64,000 nucleotides of DNA, from positions 124,001 to 188,000 of the forward strand of contig NZ_JALBGC010000002.1 of assembly GCF_022631375.1 (NCBI RefSeq), written 5' to 3'. The stretch is from Hymenobacter cyanobacteriorum (GTDB taxonomy: Bacteria > Bacteroidota > Bacteroidia > Cytophagales > Hymenobacteraceae). Shown here one piece after another: positions 34,798-44,995 of this stretch; the first letter of the stretch is position 1, and every line of letters starts with the position of its first letter. Below the pieces are notes generated by a model. It was given only the letters and a program-made list of their open reading frames with translations. It made no database searches and was not told where the DNA came from. Made by a program: the position numbers and the translations under genes.

Positions 34798-35340
34798 ATG
34801 GACGGTATATTCCTCGGCGAGATTCGCCTCATGAGCTTCAACTTTCCGCCGAAAGGCTGGCTGCTCTGCCAGGGCCAGACATTGCCCGTTAACCAGAACC
34901 AGGCCTTGTTTTCGCTACTCGGCACCACCTACGGCGGCGACGGCGTGACTACGTTCAGGCTGCCCGACCTGCGCGGCCGCGTAATTCTGGGCCAGGGCCA
35001 GTCGACGGCCAGCGGCGCCAACTACGCGATGGGCCAGGTGGCCGGCACCGAATCGGTAGCGCTAAACGCCAACCAGATACCGGCGCACCAGCACGCCTTC
35101 TCGGGCACGGTGAAGACGGCGGACTCGGCCGACAGCAAGTCGCCCTCCAATACGTATCCGGCTCCCCCTGCCAACCAGGGCAACCAGTACGCCAATGGCT
35201 CGGCCAACACGACCCTGGGCGGGCAGTTTACGGGCAACACGGACAACAGCGGCGGCAGCCAGCCCCACGAAAACCGCCAGCCCCTGATGGCAATGAACTA
35301 CGCCATTGCCATAACGGGCATCTACCCCTCGCGCGGCTAA
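34798..35340 (+). CDS. Tail-collar domain protein 3
   Basis: 180 residues from ATG 34798 (MDGIFLGEIRLMSFNFPPKG). Collar motifs: WLLCQGQTLPVNQNQALFSL, GTTYGGDGVTTFRLPDLRGR, IPAHQHAFSGTVKTADSAD, then a divergent Asn/Ser/Gly-rich segment (ANQGNQYANGSANTTLGG) and the closing MAMNYAIAITGIYPSR. Three different collar proteins in one operon suggests that they assemble together or in succession. It is followed after 106 bases by a formyltransferase-like gene. Confidence 0.9.
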   Translation: MDGIFLGEIRLMSFNFPPKGWLLCQGQTLPVNQNQALFSLLGTTYGGDGVTTFRLPDLRGRVILGQGQSTASGANYAMGQVAGTESVALNANQIPAHQHAFSGTVKTADSADSKSPSNTYPAPPANQGNQYANGSANTTLGGQFTGNTDNSGGSQPHENRQPLMAMNYAIAITGIYPSRG

Positions 35341-35446
35341 TGCTTTGGCTCCGCCGCCAACCAACCGCGCCGGCCAGGGTAGCAGCCCGTCTGCTGCCGG
35401 TGGCCAGCGCGGTTGATTGGCGGCGGGCTTTCCTGCCTCCTATCAT

Positions 35447-36376
35447 ATGCAAGTAGCCGTTATCATCAGCAACGAACTGGGCTGGCCTGCTCTCCAGGCC
35501 TTGGCGGCCCAGGGTGCCGTGGCGGGCGTGGCCGTGCCCCGCTGCGCTCCGCTCGATGCCACCGAGCAGCTGGCTGAGCAGGCCGCCACGCTGGGCCTGC
35601 CCGTGGTGCGCCTGGCCCGGCCCCGGCTGGCGCCGGAGCTGGCGGCCTGGCTGCGGGAGCTGCAGCCGGCGGCGGTGCTGGTGTTTACGCTGCCCTGGCG
35701 CATTCCGGCGGCGCTGCTGGCGGTGCCGCCGCTGGGCTTCCTCAATTTTCACCTGGCCGCCCTGCCCGGTTACCGCGGCCCGGAGCCGCTGTTCTGGCAG
35801 CTGCGCAACGGCGAACCAGCCGGCGCCGTGACCGTGCACCGCATGGACGCCGACTTTGATACCGGCCCCGTGCTGCTGGCCGAGCCCGTACCCATTGGGC
35901 CAGCCGATACGCACGGGCTGCACCGGGCCCGCTTGGCGCTGCAAGCCGCCCCCGTGGCCCTGCGCCTGCTGGCCAGCCTGCGCGGCGAGGCGCCGCCCCT
36001 GCCGCCCGTGCCCCAGGACGAGGCCCGGGCCCGCTACTGGCCGCGCCCGGCCCTGGCCGATGTATCGGTGCGCTGGACGGAGCCGGCCGCGGCCATTGAG
36101 CGACTGGTGCGCGCCGCCAACCCCTGGAACCGGGGCGCGCTGACCACCCTGCGCGGCCAGCCGCTGCGCCTGCTGAGCGTGCTGCCCCACCCCAACGCCG
36201 CTACCGGCCCGGTGCCCCCCGGTACGGTGCTCCACGCCGATGCGGCGGCCGGCATCTGGGTAGCGTGCGGCAAGAATGAAGCCCTGCGCCTCGACATGGT
36301 GGCCCTGGAAGAAGGCTACTTCACCGGGGCGCAGCTCCTGCAGCTTGGGGTGGGCGTCGGCGAGATGCTGAACTGA
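35447..36376 (+). CDS. Formyltransferase-like protein
   Basis: 309 residues from ATG 35447; the upstream non-ATG extension was rejected. The N-terminal domain is a Formyl_trans_N fold: VAVIISNELGWPALQAL, PAAVLVFTLPWRIPAALL, NFHLAALPGYRGPEPLFWQL, and the catalytic region TVHRMDADFDTGPVLL, keeping the Asn/His/Asp set of Fmt/ArnA-type enzymes. A Formyl_trans_C-like region follows (IERLVRAANPWNRGALTTLRGQPLRLL). It would use 10-formyltetrahydrofolate to formylate an amino group, but sequence alone does not say whether on tRNA, an amino sugar or a protein. Its place behind three collar genes and before a giant adhesin suggests a link to surface structures rather than housekeeping tRNA formylation. 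Confidence 0.78.
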   Translation: MQVAVIISNELGWPALQALAAQGAVAGVAVPRCAPLDATEQLAEQAATLGLPVVRLARPRLAPELAAWLRELQPAAVLVFTLPWRIPAALLAVPPLGFLNFHLAALPGYRGPEPLFWQLRNGEPAGAVTVHRMDADFDTGPVLLAEPVPIGPADTHGLHRARLALQAAPVALRLLASLRGEAPPLPPVPQDEARARYWPRPALADVSVRWTEPAAAIERLVRAANPWNRGALTTLRGQPLRLLSVLPHPNAATGPVPPGTVLHADAAAGIWVACGKNEALRLDMVALEEGYFTGAQLLQLGVGVGEMLN

Positions 36377-36458
36377 TTCTCCTAAAAAAGACAAGCTAAA
36401 ATCAGGTAAATCCTTGACCTACATAGTGCATTCGTTTCATCCTTTCAAATATTTTTTT

Positions 36459-39400
36459 ATGAAAAAACATTTAATCCTCTGGTTACTGCTTCTACTTTCC
36501 GGCAGCGCCTGGGCTCAGTTGAACATCAAGGAAAGCTTCGAGGCCAGTGGTAGCGACTACGGCTACACTAGTAGCTTCTCCAATACCACGTCCAACAGCG
36601 TCTATTTCACCCGCACGACCAATCCGAAGACGGGATTTGGGAACCCGGTTCAATCGCCGACGCCCGATGGCTCCTGGTTCTGGGCGGCGGAAGGGGTAAG
36701 GGATTTCAACCGCACCATACCCGCAGCAACGGTGACGCTCAACGCAATACCCAACGCGGGGAACTACAACAACATCGTGGTCAAGATTCTGGCCACGGAC
36801 CCGCGCGGTGGTACCAGCGGTACTGCTACCGCGGACGACCACCTGCGTATTCAATACGCTTATAGCCCGACGAACACCGTTCCGACATCTTCCAGTTTCA
36901 TAACAGCCGGTGAATTCAAGGGCGGGGTCAATACTGCTACCAGCCTATGGTACAAGTTCATAAACGGCGTCAACGTAGGAGGGCCCCTAACCACATCCTT
37001 CGTCAGTTATGATTTTCCGATTGGGAGCGGCACGGGTTTTTTGTTTATCCGCGTAGAGGTTGACGATAACCAGTCGGGCACGGAAATCGGGTTTGACAAC
37101 ATCCGGGTAACGGGTGACCAGGCCACCACCGTCCGCCCGAACCTAACTACCACCGACACCGGTGACCGGGCTTATGCGGAAGGGGCCGCGGCGCTGCCCA
37201 TTTTCAGTACTTTGACCGCCGACAATCCCTCCGGCACTACGCTGGGTGCCGCCAAAGTCATCTTCACGAACGGCACCCGCGTGGCGGCGCAGGACGAGCT
37301 GACCTACACGATTCCCAACGGCAGCAATATCACGTTCGATGCGGCCAACAGCACCAACGGCGCGCTGGCTTTTATCGGCTCTTCATCGGAAACCAATTAC
37401 CAGAACCTGCTGCTGTCGGTGAGATACCGCAACACCACCTCTACGGCCGCCCGCGGCGGGACGCGTAGTTTCGCATTTACGGTCAGCGACGGCGCAAATA
37501 CCAGTGTGGTATTGAGCCGCAACGTGGTGGTGACGGCCAAGCTCAATGACGCGGTGGGGCTGCCTTTCACCGAGGACTTCGAGGATGACGGCGAAGGCAC
37601 GACCTACGGCTCCAACACGGCTACCTCCGGCACGCAGGGCTTTGTGCGGCTGACGGGTGCCCCCGGCGCTACGTTCAACTCCACCACCGTCTTCAGCCAG
37701 GTCCAGGGCAGCGGCTACTTTTACGGCAAAGGCACTAAGGAATTCTTCCTGCCCGCGTCGAGCGACGGACTGCCCACGGCGGGCAACAACATCGCGACGC
37801 CGCTTGGCGGCGTACTGCAGTTGGCCCCGGTGAATACCACCGGCTTCACCAACCTGCACTTTAAGCTCAAGGCCGCCGCCACCTCCCCCAGTCCTTTTTC
37901 CACCGACGACTTTCTGCGCTTCTCCTACAACCTGAACAACGGCGCGGGCTGGCAGGCCTTCCCTTCGGGCAACTTCACGGGCTTGAATAACGGGGGGCTG
38001 CGCCAGGACGGCAGCGCCTCCGGCCTGTTGCTGACCACCACCATGCAGGACGTGGACATCACGCTGCCCGCCGCGGTGGCCGGCACCAACGTGAGCTTCC
38101 GGGTGGAAGTGGGCGACAACAGCAGCGAAGAAATTGCCTTCGACAACATCCAGATAACGGGCACGCCGATACCAACGACCGTTTCGTCCATCGTGCGGGC
38201 CAGCACCAACCCCACCAACGCCGCCAGCGTGCAGTACACGGTGACTTTCGCGGCCAGCGTGACGGGCCTGACGACCAGCAACTTCACCCTGACGACCACC
38301 GGCACCCTGGGCACCACGCCCAGCGTGAGCAGCGTATCGGGCTCGGGCACTACCTACACCGTGACGGTGAATACCGGCACCGGCAGCGGCACCCTCCGCC
38401 TGGACCTGAACAACAGCACCGGCCTCACGCCCGGCGTGAGCAACGTGCCCTACACCAGCGGCGAAGTATACAGCATCGATAAGGATGGCCCGGCGGTGAC
38501 GAGCGTGACGGTGCCGGCCAACGGCACCTACCGCGTCGGCCAGACGCTGAGCTTCACGGCAAACTTCTCGGAAAACGTGACCGTGACGGGCACCCCGCAG
38601 CTGGCCCTGACCTTCGGCGCGACTGCCCGGCAGGCCGCCTACGTCTCGGGTACCGGCACTGCGGCGCTGGTCTTCAGCTACACCGTGCAGAGCGGCGACC
38701 AGGATACGGACGGCATCGCGCTGGGCGCGCTGGCGCTGAACGGCGGCACCCTGCGCGACGCGCTGGGCAACAACGCCCTCCTGACCCTCAACGGCGTCCC
38801 CTCGACGGCCGGCATCCTGGTCGACGGGGTGGCCCCGACGGTGAGCAGCAGCAACCGCCAGAGCCCGACGGCCAACCCCACCAACGCCACTTCGTTGACG
38901 TACCGCGTGACCTTTAGCGAAGCTGTGACGGGCGTAACCACCGCCAGCTTCACCTTCGTGACGACCACCGGCAGCACCACCGGCACCATCGCCAGCGTGG
39001 CCTCGGTGAGCGGCAGCAGCGGCACGCAGTACGACGTGACGGTGACCGGCGTGAACGGCAACGGCGCGGTGCGCCTCGACGTGAAGAGCAGCGGCTCGGG
39101 CATCACCGACGCGGCGGGCAACGCTCTGAGTGGCGGCTTCACCGGCGGCCAGACCTACACCATTAGCCAGAGCGTAACCGTCGTCTCGGTCACGCGCCTG
39201 ACGCCTTCGCCCACGGCCACGGCCCAGGTGCGTTACCAAGTGGTGTTCTCGGGCAGCGTGGCGGGCTTGACGCCCAACAACTTCACGCCCACCATCACGA
39301 GCGGGAGCATCAGCGGCGCTTCGGTGTTCAGCGTGTCGACCACTTCAGGCACGACCTACACGGTGACGGTGACCACGGGCACCGGCAACGGGACCCTGCG

Positions 39401-42400
39401 CCTGGACGTGGCCAACAGCACGGGCACGACGCCCGCGATAGCAAACGTGCCCTACACGGCGGGCGAAACCTATACCATCACCAAGAGCTTCCCCGCCGGC
39501 CCGCAGTTGGTGTTGCAAGCCGGGGGCAGCCCCAGCGGCCGAAGCGACGTGACGGCCTTCGTGGACGGGGTGCAGGTGGTGCAGAATGGCACGAGCACGC
39601 CCGTGGCCAACGCGCTGCAGAACGGCGGGTTTGAAACCAACAACCTGGGCGGGAACGACTTTTTATACCCCAGCACCGGGCTGTCGGCGGCGCCCTGGGC
39701 GTTTGCCTCGCAGTCGGGCATCGCCCGCATCGGCGGCGGCGGCTTCGCTCCGGCCAGCTCCGGCCAGCCCGCCCCGAACAGCTTCGTGGCCTTCCTGCAA
39801 TCGTCCGGCGGCAGCAGCGGCAGCACGACCCAGCGGCTGGCCGTGCCCACCGGCACCTACCAGGTGGGCTTTGTGGCCGCGCAGCGCGGCAACCAGTCGG
39901 GCGTGGAAGACCAGGTGGTGAACGTATTCCTTAACGACGGCCTCGACAACGTGTTTATCGGGGTCATCCAGCCCAACTCGGCCACCACGTACAATGCCTT
40001 CACCTCGGCTACGTTCAACGTGTTTGCCCCGACCCTGACGGCGACGGTGAGCGGACCGGCCAGCCCGACCAGCACCTCGCCACTTCCGTTCTCGGTGAGC
40101 TTCACGCAGAACGTGGGCACCACTTTCACGGCTTCGGACGTGACGGTGACGGGCGGTACGCTGAACACCGCCAGCTTCAGCGGCAGCGGCGCGGGCCCCT
40201 ATACCTTCACCGTGACGCCCACCGGGACGGGCACGGTGTCGGTGAGCCTGGCCGCCAACGTGGCCCAGGACGCCAACAACACCAACAACTCGGCCAGCAA
40301 CACGGTGAGCGTGCAGTACGCGCAGCCGGTGACGGCGGCGCCGGTGATTGCCGCGCCGGCCAACGGCAGCCTCACCAACCAGGACGTGACCATCAGCGGC
40401 ACGGCCCCGGCGGGCAGCACGGTGTTGCTCTACGTTTCGCAGGGTGGCACGGCGGTCAGTGGCTCGCCCTTCACCGCCACGGCCCAGACCGATGGCACGT
40501 TCAGCTTCGGCCCCTATCCGTTCACCGATGGCACCTATCAGGTGTATGCCACGGCCCAGACCGCAGGCGCGTCGGTGAGCGCCAGCTCGAACACTAACAC
40601 CTTCACGGTGGACAAAACGCGCCCGTCGGTGCTCCTCACCTCAAACGTGCCCAGCGGCAGCACCAACGTAGCGACGCCCTTCGCGTTCACGGCCACTTTC
40701 TCGGAAGGCGTGTCGGGCTTCGTATCGGGTGACCTATCGGTGACCAACGGCACGGTAACGAGCGGCCCGACCGTGGTGACCGGCACCACGCCCGCCAACT
40801 CGACCTATACCTTTGACGTGACGCCGAATACGCCCGGCACGGTGACATCGGTATTTGTGTTCACCAATTCGGTCCAAGATGCGGCCAGCAACGGCAACAC
40901 GGCCTCAAACACCTACTCGCTGACTTCGGCGGCGCCCGTGGTGACGGTGGCCCCGGCCAGCGGGTCGCTGACGGGCGGCACGGTGGGCATCGCCTACAGC
41001 CAAACCATTACGGCCTCGGGTGCTACGGCTCCCTACACCTACGCCATCACGGCCGGCGCCCTGCCGGCGGGCCTGACGCTCTCGTCGGCGGGGGTGCTGT
41101 CGGGCACGCCCACGGCGGGCGGCTCGTTCACCTTCACGGTGCGGGCCACCGATGCCTCGGCCACGCCGGGCCCGTTCAGCGGCTCGCGCAGCTACACGCT
41201 GGTCATTGCCGCTCCCATTATTGTGGTGTCGCCGACGACGCTGCCAACGGGCACGGCGGGCGCAGCGTATAGCCAGACCCTCACGGCTTCGGGTGGTACG
41301 GCTCCGTATAGCTTCTCCATCATAGGCGGCGCGCTGCCTTCGGGCCTGACGCTGGCCGGCAACGGCACCCTGTCGGGCACGCCCACGGCCAGTGGCACGT
41401 TCAGCTTCACGGCAGCGGCAACGGATGCTTCGACCGGCGGTGGCCCCTATCTTGGGTCGCGCACCTACTCCCTGACCATTAATAACCAGCCCGCCACGGC
41501 GGCCCCGGTTATCACCTCGCCGGCCAACAACAGCTTCACCAACCAGGGCGTGACCATCAGCGGCACGGCCCCGGCCAACAGCCAGGTGGTGCTCTACTCT
41601 AGCCAGAACGGTGGGGCCTTCCAGCCGGCCTCGCCGATTACGGCCACAGCCGGCGGCAGCTTCAGCGTCGGGCCGGTTCCCTTCCCCGACGCCGTCTACC
41701 AAGTGTACGCCACGGCGCAGAACCCAAATTCCTCGGTGAGCGCGAACAGCCCGACCATCACCTTCACGGTGGACACGCAGGTCCCGATGGTGAGCATCAG
41801 CTCGTCGGCCGGTACCTCGGGCGGCAGCACGGGCACCACGCCGATTCCCTTCTCGGTAACCTTCTCGGAGACGGTGAACGGCAGCTTCGTGCAGGGCGAC
41901 CTGTCGGTGACGGGCGGTAGCATCGTGGCGGGCAGCTTTAGCGGCAGCGGCGCGGGTCCCTACACCTTCAGCGTGACGCCCAGCGGCATTGGCAGCACCG
42001 TGACGGTGAACGTGCCCGCCAACGTGGCCCAGGACGCGGCCGGCAACTTCAACACGGCGGCGCCGGCAGCCTATACGCTGCGCTACGCCCCGGCCCTGAC
42101 GGCCACGGTGAGCACGACTTCAGCCAGCCCGACCAGCACTTCGCCCATTCCGTTCTCGGTGAGCTTCTCGCAGAGCGTAGGCACGAGCTTCGTGGCCACG
42201 GACGTATCGGTGACGGGCGGCGCGGTGACCACGGGCAGCTTTAGCGGCAGCGGTGCGGGTCCTTACACCTTCACTGTGACGCCCACCACGACGGGTACCG
42301 TAACGGTGAGCCTGGCTGCCAACGTGGCCCAGGACGCCGCCACCACGGGCAACACGGCCAGCAACTCGGTGAGCGTGCAGTTCCAGGCCCCCACCATCAC

Positions 42401-44855
42401 GGTAGCCCCGGCCTCGCTGCCGGGCGGCACGGTAGGCGTGGCCTATAGCGCAACGCTGACTGCCTCGGGTAGTTCGGGTACCTACACCTACAACATCACG
42501 GGCACCCTGCCCAGCGGCCTGACCCTCACGGGCAGCACGATTTCGGGCACGCCCACGGCCAGCGGCTCGTTTTCCTTCACGGTAACGGCCACCGACAACT
42601 CGGCAGCCCCGGGTCCCTACAGCGGTTCGCGCACCTATACGGTTGCCATCACGGCTCCCACCATTACGCTGGCCCCGACCACGCTGCCGAATGGTACGCA
42701 GGGCGTGGCCTATAGCCAGGCGCTGACGGCTTCGGGTGGCACGGGTGCTTACACCTACGCCATCACGGCCGGCGCGCTGCCCAGCGGCCTGACCCTCACG
42801 GGCGGCACGATTTCGGGCACGCCCACGGTGAACGGCACGTTCAACTTCACGGTGACGGCCACCGACGCCTTTGGCTCGACCGGCTCGCAGGCCTACACGC
42901 TCGTCATCGCGGCTCCAGTCGTGACGGCTGTGACGTGGACGGGGGCCCTGAACACCGACTGGTTTACGGCCGGCAACTGGACGTCCAACACGGTGCCCAC
43001 GGCCACCATCAACGCCACCATTCCGACCTCGCCCAGCGGCGGCCGCTTCCCGGCCATCACGTCCAGCACGGCCAACGTGCGCAACCTGACCCTGAACAGC
43101 GGCGCGACGCTAACGCAGGTTGGCGGCACGCTCAATATCGCCGCCATCCTGACCAACAACGGCACCTACAGCGCCAGCAATCCCAGCAGCTCCGGCACCG
43201 GGCCCGTCCTGTCGCTGGGTGGCACGGCATTTAGCAACATCGTGGGCAGCAGCACTACCCGCTTCTGGAACCTGACGGTGGGCGCCAACGGCGCGCTGCT
43301 GGCCACCTCGGCCGGGGCGGCAGTGCAGCGCGTGCTCACGCTCGACGGCAACTTCAGCACCAACGGCAACTCGTTCACGCTGGAATCGAATGCCTCGGGC
43401 ACGGCCATGATTGTCAACAACGGCAGCAACGTGGTGAATGGCACCACCACGGTGCAGCGCTACATAGCGCCCGACCTGAACCCGAACCAGGGCTACCGCC
43501 ACGTGTCGGCCCCCATCAGCAATGCCACGGTGGCCAGCCTGAGTACGGGCAGCTTCACGCCCACCGTGAACCCGACCTACAACACCTCGGCCACACCCAC
43601 GGCCGAAACGCCCTTCCCCACCGTGTACGGCTACGACCAGGACCGCCTGGCCACGACGACCAACAACCTGGCCGACTTCGACAAGGGCTGGTTCTCGCCG
43701 GGTTCGCTGAGCGACGCGCTGACCGTGGGCAAAGGCTACACGGTGAACCTGGCCGCCAACCAGACCTGGAACTTCGTGGGGGCGCCCAACAACGGCACCC
43801 TGACGCAGACGCTGGCCCGCAACAGCGGGGCCACGAACGCGGCCTCGGGCCTGCAGCTGGTGGGCAACCCGTACCCCGCGCCCCTGGACTGGAGCCTGGT
43901 AACGGCGGCTGACCGCCCCAACCTGGACGGTGTCATCTATCAGTTTAGCAGCAACGACCCGACCAACCCCTACACCGGCACCTACGGCTTCTACAACGCC
44001 GGCTTCGGCACCATCAGCCCGGTGGTGGCGCTGGGCCAGGGCTTCTTCGTGCGGGTATCGCAGGGCCAGACCTCGGGCACGTTGAGCCTGAAGAACAGCC
44101 ACCGCGTGACGACTTACCAGAACCCGACCTACCACCGCACCGCCGGCACCCGTCCGGTGGTGCACCTGACGCTGCAAGGCGCGGGCAAGCCCCAGACCGA
44201 CGACGCCTTCGTGTACTTTGAAGCCGGGGCCACCAACGGCCTCGACGCCGAGTACGACGGCCTGAAGCTGGCCAACCCCTCGGGGCTGAACCTGAGCAGC
44301 AGCATCTCGGCCACCGAGCGCCTGTGCGTGAACGGCCTGGAGCCGCTCACCACCACCCAGCGCATTGTGCCGCTGGCCGTGGGCGTACCTGCCGCTGGCA
44401 GCTACACGCTGAACGCCGCCGAGGTGCTGAACCTGACCACCACGCCCGTATACCTGCGCGACAAGCAGACCGGCGCCGTAGTGGACCTGGCCCAGCAGCC
44501 CAGCTACAGCTTCGTGGTAAGCAATGCTTCGGCGCTGCTCACCAGCCGCTTCGAGCTGGTGTTCTCGCCGCAGGCGGCGCTGGCTACGGCCCCGGCCGCA
44601 CTGGCCGCCCAGGTGGGCGTGTACCCCAACCCGGCCACTACCACGGCGTTCGTGGAGCTGCCGGCTGTTTTGGGCCGCGTGGCAGTATCGACCGAATTGG
44701 TCGATGCCCTGGGCCGCACGGTGCGCACCCAGTCGCTGCCTGCTCAGGGCGCGGCGGCGCACCGCCTCGACCTGGCCAACCTGGCCACGGGCGTCTACAC
44801 CCTGCACCTGAACACCAGTGCCGGGGTAGTAGTGAAGAAGCTGGTGGTGCAATAA
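36459..44855 (+). CDS. 2798-residue T9SS-secreted Ig-repeat adhesin
   Basis: From ATG 36459 (MKKHLILWLLLLLSGSAWAQ, a clear signal peptide); 15 further codons upstream begin with TTG and were rejected. Residues about 20-560 hold two lectin-like or jelly-roll sandwiches, each ending in FDNI(R/Q)(V/I)TG, with a cadherin-like strand block between. From about 570 to 2150 the chain is a series of bacterial Ig-like domains. They include SbsA-like units (VTFSEAVTGVTTASFTF) and several putative-Ig (He_PIG) units with GTVGIAYSQTITASG, ALPAGLTLS and GVLSGTPTA. Further on is an autotransporter-like strand region (WTGALNTDWFTAGNWTS). The C-terminus is a T9SS type-A domain (VYPNPATTTAFVELP, VVVKKLVVQ). It is probably a surface-anchored adhesin or matrix protein. 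Confidence 0.9.
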   Translation: MKKHLILWLLLLLSGSAWAQLNIKESFEASGSDYGYTSSFSNTTSNSVYFTRTTNPKTGFGNPVQSPTPDGSWFWAAEGVRDFNRTIPAATVTLNAIPNAGNYNNIVVKILATDPRGGTSGTATADDHLRIQYAYSPTNTVPTSSSFITAGEFKGGVNTATSLWYKFINGVNVGGPLTTSFVSYDFPIGSGTGFLFIRVEVDDNQSGTEIGFDNIRVTGDQATTVRPNLTTTDTGDRAYAEGAAALPIFSTLTADNPSGTTLGAAKVIFTNGTRVAAQDELTYTIPNGSNITFDAANSTNGALAFIGSSSETNYQNLLLSVRYRNTTSTAARGGTRSFAFTVSDGANTSVVLSRNVVVTAKLNDAVGLPFTEDFEDDGEGTTYGSNTATSGTQGFVRLTGAPGATFNSTTVFSQVQGSGYFYGKGTKEFFLPASSDGLPTAGNNIATPLGGVLQLAPVNTTGFTNLHFKLKAAATSPSPFSTDDFLRFSYNLNNGAGWQAFPSGNFTGLNNGGLRQDGSASGLLLTTTMQDVDITLPAAVAGTNVSFRVEVGDNSSEEIAFDNIQITGTPIPTTVSSIVRASTNPTNAASVQYTVTFAASVTGLTTSNFTLTTTGTLGTTPSVSSVSGSGTTYTVTVNTGTGSGTLRLDLNNSTGLTPGVSNVPYTSGEVYSIDKDGPAVTSVTVPANGTYRVGQTLSFTANFSENVTVTGTPQLALTFGATARQAAYVSGTGTAALVFSYTVQSGDQDTDGIALGALALNGGTLRDALGNNALLTLNGVPSTAGILVDGVAPTVSSSNRQSPTANPTNATSLTYRVTFSEAVTGVTTASFTFVTTTGSTTGTIASVASVSGSSGTQYDVTVTGVNGNGAVRLDVKSSGSGITDAAGNALSGGFTGGQTYTISQSVTVVSVTRLTPSPTATAQVRYQVVFSGSVAGLTPNNFTPTITSGSISGASVFSVSTTSGTTYTVTVTTGTGNGTLRLDVANSTGTTPAIANVPYTAGETYTITKSFPAGPQLVLQAGGSPSGRSDVTAFVDGVQVVQNGTSTPVANALQNGGFETNNLGGNDFLYPSTGLSAAPWAFASQSGIARIGGGGFAPASSGQPAPNSFVAFLQSSGGSSGSTTQRLAVPTGTYQVGFVAAQRGNQSGVEDQVVNVFLNDGLDNVFIGVIQPNSATTYNAFTSATFNVFAPTLTATVSGPASPTSTSPLPFSVSFTQNVGTTFTASDVTVTGGTLNTASFSGSGAGPYTFTVTPTGTGTVSVSLAANVAQDANNTNNSASNTVSVQYAQPVTAAPVIAAPANGSLTNQDVTISGTAPAGSTVLLYVSQGGTAVSGSPFTATAQTDGTFSFGPYPFTDGTYQVYATAQTAGASVSASSNTNTFTVDKTRPSVLLTSNVPSGSTNVATPFAFTATFSEGVSGFVSGDLSVTNGTVTSGPTVVTGTTPANSTYTFDVTPNTPGTVTSVFVFTNSVQDAASNGNTASNTYSLTSAAPVVTVAPASGSLTGGTVGIAYSQTITASGATAPYTYAITAGALPAGLTLSSAGVLSGTPTAGGSFTFTVRATDASATPGPFSGSRSYTLVIAAPIIVVSPTTLPTGTAGAAYSQTLTASGGTAPYSFSIIGGALPSGLTLAGNGTLSGTPTASGTFSFTAAATDASTGGGPYLGSRTYSLTINNQPATAAPVITSPANNSFTNQGVTISGTAPANSQVVLYSSQNGGAFQPASPITATAGGSFSVGPVPFPDAVYQVYATAQNPNSSVSANSPTITFTVDTQVPMVSISSSAGTSGGSTGTTPIPFSVTFSETVNGSFVQGDLSVTGGSIVAGSFSGSGAGPYTFSVTPSGIGSTVTVNVPANVAQDAAGNFNTAAPAAYTLRYAPALTATVSTTSASPTSTSPIPFSVSFSQSVGTSFVATDVSVTGGAVTTGSFSGSGAGPYTFTVTPTTTGTVTVSLAANVAQDAATTGNTASNSVSVQFQAPTITVAPASLPGGTVGVAYSATLTASGSSGTYTYNITGTLPSGLTLTGSTISGTPTASGSFSFTVTATDNSAAPGPYSGSRTYTVAITAPTITLAPTTLPNGTQGVAYSQALTASGGTGAYTYAITAGALPSGLTLTGGTISGTPTVNGTFNFTVTATDAFGSTGSQAYTLVIAAPVVTAVTWTGALNTDWFTAGNWTSNTVPTATINATIPTSPSGGRFPAITSSTANVRNLTLNSGATLTQVGGTLNIAAILTNNGTYSASNPSSSGTGPVLSLGGTAFSNIVGSSTTRFWNLTVGANGALLATSAGAAVQRVLTLDGNFSTNGNSFTLESNASGTAMIVNNGSNVVNGTTTVQRYIAPDLNPNQGYRHVSAPISNATVASLSTGSFTPTVNPTYNTSATPTAETPFPTVYGYDQDRLATTTNNLADFDKGWFSPGSLSDALTVGKGYTVNLAANQTWNFVGAPNNGTLTQTLARNSGATNAASGLQLVGNPYPAPLDWSLVTAADRPNLDGVIYQFSSNDPTNPYTGTYGFYNAGFGTISPVVALGQGFFVRVSQGQTSGTLSLKNSHRVTTYQNPTYHRTAGTRPVVHLTLQGAGKPQTDDAFVYFEAGATNGLDAEYDGLKLANPSGLNLSSSISATERLCVNGLEPLTTTQRIVPLAVGVPAAGSYTLNAAEVLNLTTTPVYLRDKQTGAVVDLAQQPSYSFVVSNASALLTSRFELVFSPQAALATAPAALAAQVGVYPNPATTTAFVELPAVLGRVAVSTELVDALGRTVRTQSLPAQGAAAHRLDLANLATGVYTLHLNTSAGVVVKKLVVQ

Positions 44856-44875
44856 GCACTCCGGCGAATGCGTAA

Positions 44876-44909
44876 ACGGCCCCCGGTCCTGCAATGGACC
44901 GGGGGCCGT
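44876..44909 (+). terminator. Adhesin terminator
   Basis: 14-base perfect arms ACGGCCCCCGGTCC / GGACCGGGGGCCGT with a 6-base loop, then TTGTTTTT. Confidence 0.9.
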
Positions 44910-44969
44910 CTTGTTTTTGGAGTGTCGGAGGCGAACAAACTGAGCGGGCGGCTACCAGATTTTTGCCGC

Positions 44970-44977
44970 TATTTTTG
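44970..44977 (+). promoter_or_regulatory. Putative -7 element TATTTTTG
   Basis: A perfect TAnnTTTG 18 bases before ATG 44996. No clear -33 TTTG. Confidence 0.4.
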
Positions 44978-44995
44978 TCGCCCCACCTGCCATCT

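Noticed and set aside
33659..35340. Prophage tail region
   Set aside because: Only collar-type proteins are present; no terminase, capsid, portal, integrase or lysis genes lie nearby, so this is a domesticated module.
37383..39239. 618-codon antisense frame inside the adhesin gene
   Set aside because: A codon-bias shadow: repetitive His/Arg/Gly composition and no domain, opposite a well-supported gene. The same applies to the 594-codon frame at 43110-44894.
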